A stretch of DNA of 64,000 nt from Candidatus Opimibacter iunctus (GTDB lineage Bacteria > Bacteroidota > Bacteroidia > Chitinophagales > Saprospiraceae): assembly GCA_016716665.1 (NCBI GenBank), contig JADJVH010000006.1, forward strand, positions 248,001 to 312,000, written 5' to 3'. The position numbers and the translations under genes were made by a program. Numbering within the stretch: the stretch's first letter is position 1; every line of letters starts with the position of its first letter. Shown here one piece after another: positions 46,394 through 55,420 of the stretch. The notes under the pieces were generated by a model. That model made no database searches. It was not told the origin of the DNA and worked only from the letters and a program-made list of their open reading frames with translations.

Positions 46394-49300
46394 ATAAAAT
46401 CACTCCTCACCTTTCTTGCTGTAACCATTTCCGCAGTTCTTTTAGGACAGCCAATTGACGAAAAAATTCTGGAAGGATTCACCTTGCGGAATGTTGGACC
46501 TGCCGGCATGAGTGGCCGGATCACGGCGATTGATGTAGTCAATGCACAACCAAACCATATCTATATCGGATCAGCCTCAGGAGGTGTATGGGAATCCACA
46601 GATGGCGGAACAGAATGGTCTCCGATATTTGATGATCAGCCCTCCATGTCGATTGGTGCGATCAGAATAAATCAGCAGAACCCCAGCGAAATATGGGTCG
46701 GTACAGGAGAGGGCAATCCACGTAACTCACAAAACAGTGGAAAGGGATTGTTCAGGACACTTGACGGAGGCCGTACCTGGACCTATATGGGCCTTGCTGA
46801 AACAAAAGTAATCCATCGGATACTCATCGATTTTCATGATCCATCGACCATCTATGTTGGTGCAGGAGGTTTCCCATGGGGCTCTTCACCTGACAGGGGT
46901 GTCTACAAGTCAACGGATAGCGGAACGTCATGGAAGAAGATTCTTTTTTCAAACGATACTTCGGGTATTGCAGATCTGGTGATGGACCCAACCAATCCGC
47001 GCAAGATCATTGCAGCCCTTTATCAGCATATGCGTACCCCATGGGATTTTAAGAGTGGCGGTGCTGGCTCCGGATTGTATATCACCTATGATGGTGGAGA
47101 AAAATGGAAGAAGATAACAGATGAAGAAGGCTTGCCAAAAGGTCAATTGGGCAGGATCGGTTTGGCGATAGCCCCTTCAAAACCATCCATAGTCTATGCC
47201 TTGATTGAAGCAAAGGAAAACGGATTGTATAAAAGTATAGATGGGGGAGAACATTGGTCACTCGTGTCGACGAGTAATATTGGTAACAGGCCATTCTATT
47301 ACCATGAATTGTATGTTGATCCTAAAAATGAGAACCGTTTGTGGAACCTGTATTCCTATGTCTCCAGAAGCGAAGATGGTGGAAGGACATTTGAGAATGT
47401 CCTTGACTATGGAAAGGGTGTTCATCCTGATCATCATGCATTCTGGATACATCCTGACGATCCGGATTATATCATTGAAGGAAATGATGGTGGATTGAAT
47501 ATATCGAGAGACCGTGGTCGCAATTGGTATTTCTGCAGTAATATCCCCGTCGGCCAGTTTTATCATATCAATGCAGACAAGGATTATCCATACAATCTCT
47601 ATGGTGGAATGCAGGATAATGGATCCTGGGTGGGCCCGGCATTTGTGCTCAAGGCAGGGGGAATACGAAACCAGGATTGGCGTGAACTGTATTTCGGAGA
47701 TGGGTTTGATGTCTTACCAAAGCTAAGTGATACGCGTTATGGCTGGGCCATGAGCCAGGGAGGCAATATGACTTATTATGATCGCGAGACAGGGTTCAAT
47801 CAATTTGTAAAACCAGTGCATCCGGAAGGGCTATTTCTCAGGTTTAATTGGAATGCTGCATTGGCAGCCATACCTGGGGAAGATTGCGGTATTTATTTTG
47901 GCAGCCAGTTTGTGCACAGGAGCCTTGATTGCGGACGATCGTGGGAAATCATTTCTCCTGATTTGACGACAAATGATACTACAAAACAAAAGCAAAACAA
48001 ATCCGGTGGCCTGACTATTGATGCCACGGGAGCTGAAAATCATACCACCATACTATGTATAGCCCCCAGTTTGATCAATCCACAGGTGATCTGGGTCGGT
48101 ACGGATGATGGCAATCTCCAACTGACACGTGATGGGGGTAAATCCTGGACAAATCTGATCACCAGGCTGCCTGGGTGTCCTTCCGGGGCATGGATCCCTC
48201 AGATTGAAGTTTCTACTCATCAGGCTGGTGAGGCTTTTGTGGTAGTCAATCATTACCGTCACAATGATTTTCATGCCTATCTGTATCACACCACTGATTT
48301 TGGTACAACGTGGGCAAACATCGCTGATGATAAGCAGATCACCTCGTTTGTCCAGTGTGTGGTGCAGGATCCGGTTGTGCCTGGATTATTGTTTCTAGGA
48401 GCTGATGATGGTATGTATCTCAGCATCGATAAGGGTGCGCGATGGACCAGGTTCCCTGCAAAAGTATTCCCCAGGGTGTCTACCATGGATCTGAAAATCC
48501 ATCCGACGGATCACAGTCTTGCTATAGCCACCTTTGGAAGAGCATTGTGGGTGATGGACAACTTATTACCGCTGCGTGAACTGGCAAGCAATCCTGCATT
48601 ATTAGACAAGGCATTCACCTTATTGCCTTCGACTGAGGCCATTCAATCCCAATTCAGGAGTGTGGATGGCATCAGGTTTACCGCAGATGCTGAATTTAGG
48701 GGTAATAACAGAAGTGGCGGTGCAAAAATCCTTGCATACGTAAAACCTAAACCCAAGAATGAAGCGGTCAAACCAGATGCTCCTGCAACTAATCAAGGTA
48801 AGTCCGGGAAAAAATCTGAGAAAAGTGTAGAATCGAATTTGCCGGTTGTGGCAGTGGCTGATTCTACAAAGCGTAAGGAAGAACAAAAAGATAAAGATCT
48901 GCTCAAGCTGTATGTATTAGATGACAAGGGTGATACCTTGCGATACATCAATCAAAAACTCAACGAAGGATGGAATACCATCTACTGGGATATGCGTGAA
49001 AAAGGAGTATTGTTTCCTTCACGCAGCGAACCTCCAAAAGATGCGGATGATCCTTCGGGACAATATGTACGACCAGGGGAGTATACATTGTCCGGCCTGT
49101 TCAATAAGGCTAAGGACTCAACTATAGTAAAGGTAAGCCTGGATCCTCGACTGAATATCACGATGGCCGATCTTGACGCAAGGGATTCAATGACACTTAA
49201 GTTTTATCATGAAGTTGACCGCGCACAGGTGGCATTCAGGGCGTTGATGGATGTTCGCAAGGATGTCAGGATGATAGAATCTATGTTGATCAATGCACCC

Positions 49301-49633
49301 GATAGTATGCAGACTAAAATCAAAGACAAAACGAAAGCGCTTGTAAAGAAACTCGGTGAAATTGAAAATGGATTTATGGAGCCGGAAGGGGTGAAAGGGT
49401 ATACCAATGAAATCAACCTGGGAAGGTATTTGTCTTCTACCGGAAGCTATCTGGGAACATCACTTGGTGATCCAGGCACTAATGCAAAGGATATGTTGTC
49501 ACAGACCATGAAGGAAGTGGATAAGAATGTAAATGCGGTCAATGCATTTCTGTCAAAAGACTGGCCTGAATTCCAGGCTTATATCAAAGGGCTTGACTGG
49601 CCGTTGTTTAAACCTATCAAAGCGCCTCAGTAA
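46391..49633 (+). CDS. Exported BNR/sortilin-like propeller protein
   Basis: 1080 residues from the ATG at 46391, right after a heptad tract. The signal peptide ends near VLLGQ. The body (about 25-720) is a long series of propeller blades with Asp-box motifs such as STDGGTEWSPI, TLDGGRTWTYMG, SRDRGRNWYFCS and SIDKGARWTRF, as in sortilin/VPS10 and glycosyl-hydrolase-like proteins. From about residue 750 a Lys-rich region and a helical C-terminus (about 930-1080) follow. No catalytic residues are evident. The family is frequent in Bacteroidota and is thought to act at the surface. A paralogue lies at 61770. Confidence 0.8.
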   Translation: MIKSLLTFLAVTISAVLLGQPIDEKILEGFTLRNVGPAGMSGRITAIDVVNAQPNHIYIGSASGGVWESTDGGTEWSPIFDDQPSMSIGAIRINQQNPSEIWVGTGEGNPRNSQNSGKGLFRTLDGGRTWTYMGLAETKVIHRILIDFHDPSTIYVGAGGFPWGSSPDRGVYKSTDSGTSWKKILFSNDTSGIADLVMDPTNPRKIIAALYQHMRTPWDFKSGGAGSGLYITYDGGEKWKKITDEEGLPKGQLGRIGLAIAPSKPSIVYALIEAKENGLYKSIDGGEHWSLVSTSNIGNRPFYYHELYVDPKNENRLWNLYSYVSRSEDGGRTFENVLDYGKGVHPDHHAFWIHPDDPDYIIEGNDGGLNISRDRGRNWYFCSNIPVGQFYHINADKDYPYNLYGGMQDNGSWVGPAFVLKAGGIRNQDWRELYFGDGFDVLPKLSDTRYGWAMSQGGNMTYYDRETGFNQFVKPVHPEGLFLRFNWNAALAAIPGEDCGIYFGSQFVHRSLDCGRSWEIISPDLTTNDTTKQKQNKSGGLTIDATGAENHTTILCIAPSLINPQVIWVGTDDGNLQLTRDGGKSWTNLITRLPGCPSGAWIPQIEVSTHQAGEAFVVVNHYRHNDFHAYLYHTTDFGTTWANIADDKQITSFVQCVVQDPVVPGLLFLGADDGMYLSIDKGARWTRFPAKVFPRVSTMDLKIHPTDHSLAIATFGRALWVMDNLLPLRELASNPALLDKAFTLLPSTEAIQSQFRSVDGIRFTADAEFRGNNRSGGAKILAYVKPKPKNEAVKPDAPATNQGKSGKKSEKSVESNLPVVAVADSTKRKEEQKDKDLLKLYVLDDKGDTLRYINQKLNEGWNTIYWDMREKGVLFPSRSEPPKDADDPSGQYVRPGEYTLSGLFNKAKDSTIVKVSLDPRLNITMADLDARDSMTLKFYHEVDRAQVAFRALMDVRKDVRMIESMLINAPDSMQTKIKDKTKALVKKLGEIENGFMEPEGVKGYTNEINLGRYLSSTGSYLGTSLGDPGTNAKDMLSQTMKEVDKNVNAVNAFLSKDWPEFQAYIKGLDWPLFKPIKAPQ

Positions 49634-49673
49634 AGCTGATCACAGGATAGAAAGCCATCGGATAGTGAAGGAA

Positions 49674-50369
49674 TCAGGCGGACGATATTATTTTTTCAAC
49701 GATTTCTTTTACGCCGACTGAAGCTACTTTTGGAATGATCTGAAGTCCCGGTCTTCGGCTGAGTTCGTAATTGAGTTTTGGGTTGGGATCGATATAGTAG
49801 ATCTCTGCCTGAGGAGGGGCATATGCCACCAGACTTGCTGCCGGATAGACCTGCATGCTGCTGCCGATGACGAGCACAATAGATGCGTCGGTGATTGCAT
49901 CTATGGCAGTTTCAAGCATTGGTACCATTTCACCAAACCAGACAATATGCGGACGCAATTGAAAGCCTCTTTCACAAAGATCACCTATCTGTATATCCTC
50001 CATGCATGGGTAGATCAGGTCATCATATTTTGAGCTCCGTTTTTTCAACAATTCTCCATGCAGATGTATAACTTTTTTACTTCCTGCGCGTTCATGCAGG
50101 TCATCTACGTTTTGTGTGATGACTATGGTGTCATGATATTGCTCTAATAGGGTCAGGCTATTGTGCCCGTCGTTAGGGGACACTTCAAGCAGTTGTTTCC
50201 TTCGCTCGTTGTAAAAACGGAGGACCATCTCTGGGTTCCTGCGCCAGGCTTCCGGGGTAGCTACATCCTCAATTTTATATCCTTCCCACAATCCTCCTGC
50301 ATCCCTGAATGTGCGGATGCCACTCTCAGCACTTATGCCTGCACCGGTAAGGATGACAATCTTAGACAT
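49674..50369 (-). CDS. Class III sirtuin (NAD-dependent deacylase)
   Basis: 231 residues from the ATG at 50369. The NAD-binding motif is TGAGISAESGIRTFR, followed by ITQNVDDLHERAG and the catalytic His in HLHGEL. The FYNERRK stretch holds a Tyr-x-x-Arg pair like that of desuccinylases/demalonylases (SIRT5/CobB type), so negatively charged acyl-lysines are the likely substrates. The zinc-binding Cys pairs are missing, as in many Bacteroidota members. It overlaps the NAD(P)HX repair gene by 8 bp, linking two NAD-related activities in one operon. Confidence 0.92.
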   Translation of the reverse strand: MSKIVILTGAGISAESGIRTFRDAGGLWEGYKIEDVATPEAWRRNPEMVLRFYNERRKQLLEVSPNDGHNSLTLLEQYHDTIVITQNVDDLHERAGSKKVIHLHGELLKKRSSKYDDLIYPCMEDIQIGDLCERGFQLRPHIVWFGEMVPMLETAIDAITDASIVLVIGSSMQVYPAASLVAYAPPQAEIYYIDPNPKLNYELSRRPGLQIIPKVASVGVKEIVEKIISSA

Positions 50370-51906
50370 CTTTTTCTTCGTCTTCGTTAATAGTAGGTTC
50401 ACGATGGCGCAGTTCTTCAAAGGCCTCGCCGAGGTACTCCACGATATCTGATGCGATCAGTGACTCATACCCCTGGTCTTCGGCGGCAAGGTCACCTGCT
50501 GATGCATGGATGTAGACCCCGAGTAGGGATGCATAATCGGAGGAATAGCCCTGGCTTAGTAGCCCCAGGATCACGCCTGTCAGTACATCGCCGCTTCCAC
50601 CAGTGGCCATTCCTGGATTCCCCCTGGTGTTGAAAAAGCTCACTCCGTTTGATTGGCAGATTATAGTGATCCCGCCTTTCAGCACGATATTTATTTTTCG
50701 CTGTTGGGCCTCACGCTGTGCCGTGGCAAACCGACTATAGTGATCATCCTGTTCGCCAAATAACCTGTCGAATTCACCGGGATGTGGAGTGATGATTGTG
50801 CCCGCAGGTAGTAATTCAAGGAGTTCCTTATTCATGGCGATGATGTTGAGGGCATCAGCATCCCAGACCATCGGTATAGTAGGTTTTGAATTTAGGAGAC
50901 GTCTGATGGCCTCGACCGTTGCCGGATTCTTTCCAAGTCCTGGCCCAATGCCAAGTGCCGATATTTTTTCCGGTATGATGATTTCAGAGACGGCATGCTG
51001 ATTTTCGTCCAGGGTTACCATAGCTTCAGGTACAGCAGCTTGTAATATGGAATACATGATACCCGGGATATGTGCAGTCAGTAATCCAAGTCCGGATCGC
51101 ATGGCAGCACCGGCAGCAAGGATAGCAGCTCCGGCCTTACCCATACTTCCCGCGACAAGGAAGCCATGGCCATAGTCCCCTTTATGACTGAAACGGTTCC
51201 GGTCAATCAAAAAGGGAAGGAGATAATAATAGGAGAGCTCAAAGTTTCTGATGTCATGCTCAAGCAGAAATGTATCTGACAAGCCAATGTTACAAACCAA
51301 CACCTCACTAAAATGTGGTTCACTCTCAGGCATCATGAAGGCCAGCCGTTGGCATTGGAAGGTCAGGACAAGATCTGCGTAGACGACCTCACCGTCAGGA
51401 GCCCGGTCAACGTACAACCCCGAAGGCATATCTATGGCAACAGTCAGATTGCTTTGTTCATTTACCCAGTTGGTGATTTCAAGCCATTTTCCGGAGAGCG
51501 GTCGTTTGAGTCCGGTGCCAAACATGGCATCTATGATCGTCCCGGATGGACTCAGTTCTATCTTTTCAGGATCCCACACGGTATGGATCTCCAGTTGCTC
51601 AGGATCTTTGCTCATCAGGCGCTCATAGTTAGCTTTCCATTCCGCCGAGTGATCTCCCTCCAGGCTGACAAATACATCCACGATGTAATCCATATCCAGT
51701 AAGAGTCGGGCAATCGCCAGTCCATCTGCTCCGTTGTTTCCATTGCCGCAGATGATGAGTACCTCCTGGTCTTCTTCACCCAGCAGGAGATCCAGCTTGT
51801 CGGTCACAGCTATAGCTGCTTGTTCCATCAATTCCAGCGAACTGATTCCTTTTGCGATGGTGTAGGCATCCCAGGCTTTTATCTGGGCTTCATTGAGTAT
51901 GATCAT
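50362..51906 (-). CDS. nnr: Bifunctional NAD(P)HX epimerase/dehydratase
   Basis: 514 residues from the ATG at 51906. The N-terminal YjeF/NnrE domain (about 1-210) contains the epimerase motif in CGNGNNGADGLAIARLL. The C-terminal NnrD domain (about 220-500) is ribokinase-like: AGSMGKAGAAILAAGAAMRSGLG, HPGEFDRLFG and NTRGNPGMATGGSGDVLTG with the phosphate-binding loop. It repairs damaged hydrated NADH and NADPH, with ADP or ATP as a co-substrate. It is the first gene of the two-gene operon ending with the sirtuin. Confidence 0.95.
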   Translation of the reverse strand: MIILNEAQIKAWDAYTIAKGISSLELMEQAAIAVTDKLDLLLGEEDQEVLIICGNGNNGADGLAIARLLLDMDYIVDVFVSLEGDHSAEWKANYERLMSKDPEQLEIHTVWDPEKIELSPSGTIIDAMFGTGLKRPLSGKWLEITNWVNEQSNLTVAIDMPSGLYVDRAPDGEVVYADLVLTFQCQRLAFMMPESEPHFSEVLVCNIGLSDTFLLEHDIRNFELSYYYLLPFLIDRNRFSHKGDYGHGFLVAGSMGKAGAAILAAGAAMRSGLGLLTAHIPGIMYSILQAAVPEAMVTLDENQHAVSEIIIPEKISALGIGPGLGKNPATVEAIRRLLNSKPTIPMVWDADALNIIAMNKELLELLPAGTIITPHPGEFDRLFGEQDDHYSRFATAQREAQQRKINIVLKGGITIICQSNGVSFFNTRGNPGMATGGSGDVLTGVILGLLSQGYSSDYASLLGVYIHASAGDLAAEDQGYESLIASDIVEYLGEAFEELRHREPTINEDEEKDV

Positions 51907-52210
51907 AGGGGTAAGGTACAAAACTGGACAGGTGAATGGAGGCTGGATATTGAGGAAATTAATTTCCGGTAATATTTGAATTGTTAAAAAAAATCTTATC
52001 TTTCGTACGGATCAACCCTCTATTCGTTCGCATCGATCCGAATCTTTGCCAACTACGCCCTCACCCCTTATCAGAACAAATGAAATATTGAGTACAGTTT
52101 TTGCTGTATATCAAGCATGTAGACAATAGTATATTGGCTGCTATTTAATGCCTTGTTAATTAGTGATTTAGATATATTTTTTATATTTATATCAAACACA
52201 GGAATCTGAC
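51907..52210 (+). promoter_or_regulatory. Intergenic region with a candidate promoter for the T9SS locus
   Basis: 304 bp between divergent genes. TTTG at 51975-51978 and TATCTTTC at 51997-52004 are 18 bp apart; the second differs from TAnnTTTG at the last base. If used, the leader before the porP/sprF ATG at 52211 would be about 200 nt. The last 70 bp are very AT-rich. I see no other element, and no convincing promoter for the minus-strand gene. Confidence 0.35.
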
Positions 52211-53224
52211 ATGAACATGAACATATCCATAAAAGGAGTAATAATTTATCTCCTTACCCTATCCGGTATTACTGCCCAGGACGTCCATTTGTCCCAGTAC
52301 CACTTTGATCGGTTACAGGTCAGTCCTGCATTGACTGGCATGTTCAATGGGGACAAACAGGTCTCCCTGGTACATAAGCAGCAATATTTTTCAGTTCCGG
52401 TAGATTATCTCACATTCTCAGGCAGTTATGACGTCAAATTCCGTGATTGCTATGATGAAGGGGGCTTCTTCTCCGGTGGGATATTGTTTAATTATGATCA
52501 ATCCGGGGATTCCAAGCTTAGCCTGGCCAGCCTGAGCGTCAATGGGTCCTATACCTTACCGCTCACCCCTTCCTTTTTTGTTGGAGGAGGGGCTTATCTC
52601 GGTGTCGGCCAGCGTTCCTTTACCGAAAAAGATCTTGAGTGGGACAATCAGTGGGATGGTACTGTTTTTAATCCATTACTCCCTTCCGGTGAGGCATTTG
52701 ACCGTACCAGTTTTACTTTCCTGGATGTTGGGGCAGGCTTGAATCTTCGCCTTCAGGGCCAGGACAGGACTAAGTTAGATGCAGGTGTCGGTGCATTCCA
52801 CCTCAATCAGCCAGGATACAGTTTTTATAAATCCTCAGATATCAAGCTTCCGATTAGGCTCTCGTTTTATGCTATGGGTGTTCTGAAGGTCCTGGATATT
52901 CTGGATATCTACGCCAACGGACTCTACCAGGATCAGGGGCCTTATGACGAAACAGTGTTTGGTGGCGGGGCGATCATTCACCTGAGTAACCGAAAAGCAA
53001 GAGAAATAGAACTTCATCTTGGGATGGCTGCAAGATTGGATGATGCACTGATCCCTATGATTGCCATTGGGTATGACGGTTGGAAGGGTGGTTTCAGCTA
53101 TGACATCAACACCTCTCCATTTCAAGCAGCAACAGACCAGAAGGGAGGGCCAGAGTTTTTCCTGAACTACACGTATAAGAAACTATGTCCGCTAAAGCAA
53201 ACCAAGGTCTGTACCATATTCTGA
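52211..53224 (+). CDS. PorP/SprF-family type IX secretion membrane protein
   Basis: 337 residues. The signal peptide ends at LSGITAQD, followed by the family's opening segment DVHLSQYHFDRLQVSPALTGMFNG and then barrel strands (VSLVHKQQYFSVPVDYLTFSGSYDVKF, KLDAGVGAFHLNQPG). PorP/SprF proteins are outer-membrane barrels that help place T9SS cargo, often beside the gene for a type B cargo. Here the order is PorP/SprF, PorE-like protein, adhesin, with gaps of 28 and 5 bp, so they are one operon. Confidence 0.92.
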   Translation: MNMNISIKGVIIYLLTLSGITAQDVHLSQYHFDRLQVSPALTGMFNGDKQVSLVHKQQYFSVPVDYLTFSGSYDVKFRDCYDEGGFFSGGILFNYDQSGDSKLSLASLSVNGSYTLPLTPSFFVGGGAYLGVGQRSFTEKDLEWDNQWDGTVFNPLLPSGEAFDRTSFTFLDVGAGLNLRLQGQDRTKLDAGVGAFHLNQPGYSFYKSSDIKLPIRLSFYAMGVLKVLDILDIYANGLYQDQGPYDETVFGGGAIIHLSNRKAREIELHLGMAARLDDALIPMIAIGYDGWKGGFSYDINTSPFQAATDQKGGPEFFLNYTYKKLCPLKQTKVCTIF

Positions 53225-53252
53225 TCTGCCTCAAAAGATAACTACTAGAAAA

Positions 53253-55415
53253 ATGAAGCGTCAACATATACTTATCCTCTTCTTTTCGATATCACTCCTA
53301 GGCGGTGCTAAAGGGCAAACCCTTAACGCCTACGCCAAGGGAGCACAGGAAGCTTTCGATAAGAAGGACTATTACACGGCTTACAATTTCATGCGCATCG
53401 CCCATGAGATAGAGCCTAAGAATACTTTGCACACTTACAAACTGGCTGAAGCTGCACGTTATTATTCAGCTTTTACCATGGCTGAAAAATATTACAGCGA
53501 AGTTGACAGCAGTGCACAGGCAGCTGATTATCCTGAGACTTCATATTGGCTTGGTCTGGTCAAAGAGCGTCTGGGGAAATACCAGGAATCACTGAACCTT
53601 TACCAGATTTATCTTTCTGAACATTCAGGAGAAGATACACTCCTCACCGCACAGGCAACGCACCATGCAGAGATTTGTGCATGGGCCATCAGGGAACTGG
53701 CCAATAAGGATACAACGCTTCTGCTCGAACATCTGGGCCCTGAAGTCAATACCACATTCTCGGAGTTTGGTGCGGCTAAGACTGAAAAGAAACTATACTA
53801 TAGTTCACTCAGATTTCTCAACGCAAATGACATATCTCTTCCCCAAAAGCCTTATGCCAAGGTCTTGATCAGCGAGGATGATTCTACCGGTGTCCTGGAT
53901 ACCTTACTCAATGATCCATTTTTACATACTTCGCACACGGCATTTAATGCGGCAAAGGACAGGGTCTTCTATACGATCTGTGATTACGTCAATGGAACAA
54001 CGGATATCCGCTGTGACCTTTATTACCGCGATATCATTGATAGTGCTTATGGATTAGCTCAGAAATTGCCTGAGCCAATTAATATGGAAGGGTACACCAC
54101 CACTCAACCCCATGTAGGTTATGACCCGCAATCTGACAGGGAAGTGCTGTACTTTGTATCGGACAGACCCGGAGGCAAAGGCAAGCTGGATATCTGGTTT
54201 TGTTACATCGCAGGCAAGGAGAATTTTACTGCTCCGGAAAATCTTGCAGCTGTCAACTCCGAAGGGAATGATATGTCTCCGTTTTACCATCGCAAGTCAA
54301 AGACCTTTTATCTGAGTTCTACCGGATATATGGGTTTTGGTGGACATGATATATACAGCGTCGCTATCAATGATGGTGTATGGGATACACTCGTCAATAT
54401 GGGGGCGCCGATCAACAGCAGTCTTGATGATGCTTTCTTTAGTTTGTCACAGGATGGAATGGAAGGATACTTCTCTTCCAACAGGCTGGGATCTATGTAT
54501 CTTTCCCCTGAAGATGAGGCCTGCTGTTTTGACATCCATCATTTTGAAAAGCCACCTAAGAAAGACCGGATTATCCTGGTCAGAACCTTTGAAACCTATA
54601 AGGGCCAGAACCCACAACCCCTGGCTGGTGTAAAGGTTACATTAAAGGAATTGGTGCCTGACGCTAAGCCAGATATCCGTGAGGATTTCCTCTCCAATTT
54701 ATATTACTACAAACTTTTGAGAGACAGGGATGTAAATGTCAATGGTACGAAGAAGGGTTACAAACCTGGATTTGCAGCATTTAATACCTCAGACAATCCT
54801 GACCTGGATACATTGATTGTTGATCTTTTCCTTGAAATCGACAAGATCGATGTATTCCTGTATTCCAAGATCTATTTTGACAATGATGAACCTGGGCCAA
54901 GTACAGCTGAAAGGACGGAGGTGAACTACATGCAAACCTATGATGCATATAATGCACGCAAGGATCATTTTGTGACTGAATATTCCGGAACCGGCGATAC
55001 TCCTGAAGCAAAAGAAGCTGCAGCAAAGGCTATTCAAGGTTTCTTTAGTGATTCTATACCCAAGGGGAGACGTGACCTTGAGACCCTGATGCATATTCTT
55101 GAGCAGTACCTCAAGGATGGAAAGCAGATGGCTATTTACCTCAAGGGGTATGCGAGTCCACTTGCTTCGGCGGAGTATAATCTGAAACTCGGTAAGCGAA
55201 GAATTTCCAGTATCCAGAATGAATTCAAGGTATTCAATGGTGGTGTCCTTTGGAAATATATGGAATCAGGAGACCTGGTGGTTGCTGAAAAGTCCTTTGG
55301 TGAGGAAATGGCTCCGAAAAATATTAGTGATGACCCTAAGAAAGTGAGACAATCAATATATAGTCCCGGTGCCTCAGAAGAACGCCGTGTAGAAATTGTT
55401 GAAGTAAAGTACTAA
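53253..55415 (+). CDS. PorE-like OmpA-family protein with TPR and PD40 domains
   Basis: 720 residues. The signal peptide ends near GGAKGQ. TPR-like helices occupy about 25-150 (KGAQEAFDKKDYYTAYNFMRIAHEIEP), a PD40/WD40-like propeller about 150-430 (YFVSDRPGGKGKLDIWF, FYLSSTGYMGFGGHDIYS), a carboxypeptidase-regulatory-like segment about 445-560, and an OmpA-type peptidoglycan-binding domain about 570-720 (YLKGYASPLASAEYNLKLGKRR). This is the order known for PorE, a T9SS component anchored to peptidoglycan. It lies between PorP/SprF and the adhesin. Confidence 0.88.
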   Translation: MKRQHILILFFSISLLGGAKGQTLNAYAKGAQEAFDKKDYYTAYNFMRIAHEIEPKNTLHTYKLAEAARYYSAFTMAEKYYSEVDSSAQAADYPETSYWLGLVKERLGKYQESLNLYQIYLSEHSGEDTLLTAQATHHAEICAWAIRELANKDTTLLLEHLGPEVNTTFSEFGAAKTEKKLYYSSLRFLNANDISLPQKPYAKVLISEDDSTGVLDTLLNDPFLHTSHTAFNAAKDRVFYTICDYVNGTTDIRCDLYYRDIIDSAYGLAQKLPEPINMEGYTTTQPHVGYDPQSDREVLYFVSDRPGGKGKLDIWFCYIAGKENFTAPENLAAVNSEGNDMSPFYHRKSKTFYLSSTGYMGFGGHDIYSVAINDGVWDTLVNMGAPINSSLDDAFFSLSQDGMEGYFSSNRLGSMYLSPEDEACCFDIHHFEKPPKKDRIILVRTFETYKGQNPQPLAGVKVTLKELVPDAKPDIREDFLSNLYYYKLLRDRDVNVNGTKKGYKPGFAAFNTSDNPDLDTLIVDLFLEIDKIDVFLYSKIYFDNDEPGPSTAERTEVNYMQTYDAYNARKDHFVTEYSGTGDTPEAKEAAAKAIQGFFSDSIPKGRRDLETLMHILEQYLKDGKQMAIYLKGYASPLASAEYNLKLGKRRISSIQNEFKVFNGGVLWKYMESGDLVVAEKSFGEEMAPKNISDDPKKVRQSIYSPGASEERRVEIVEVKY

Positions 55416-55420
55416 CTGAC

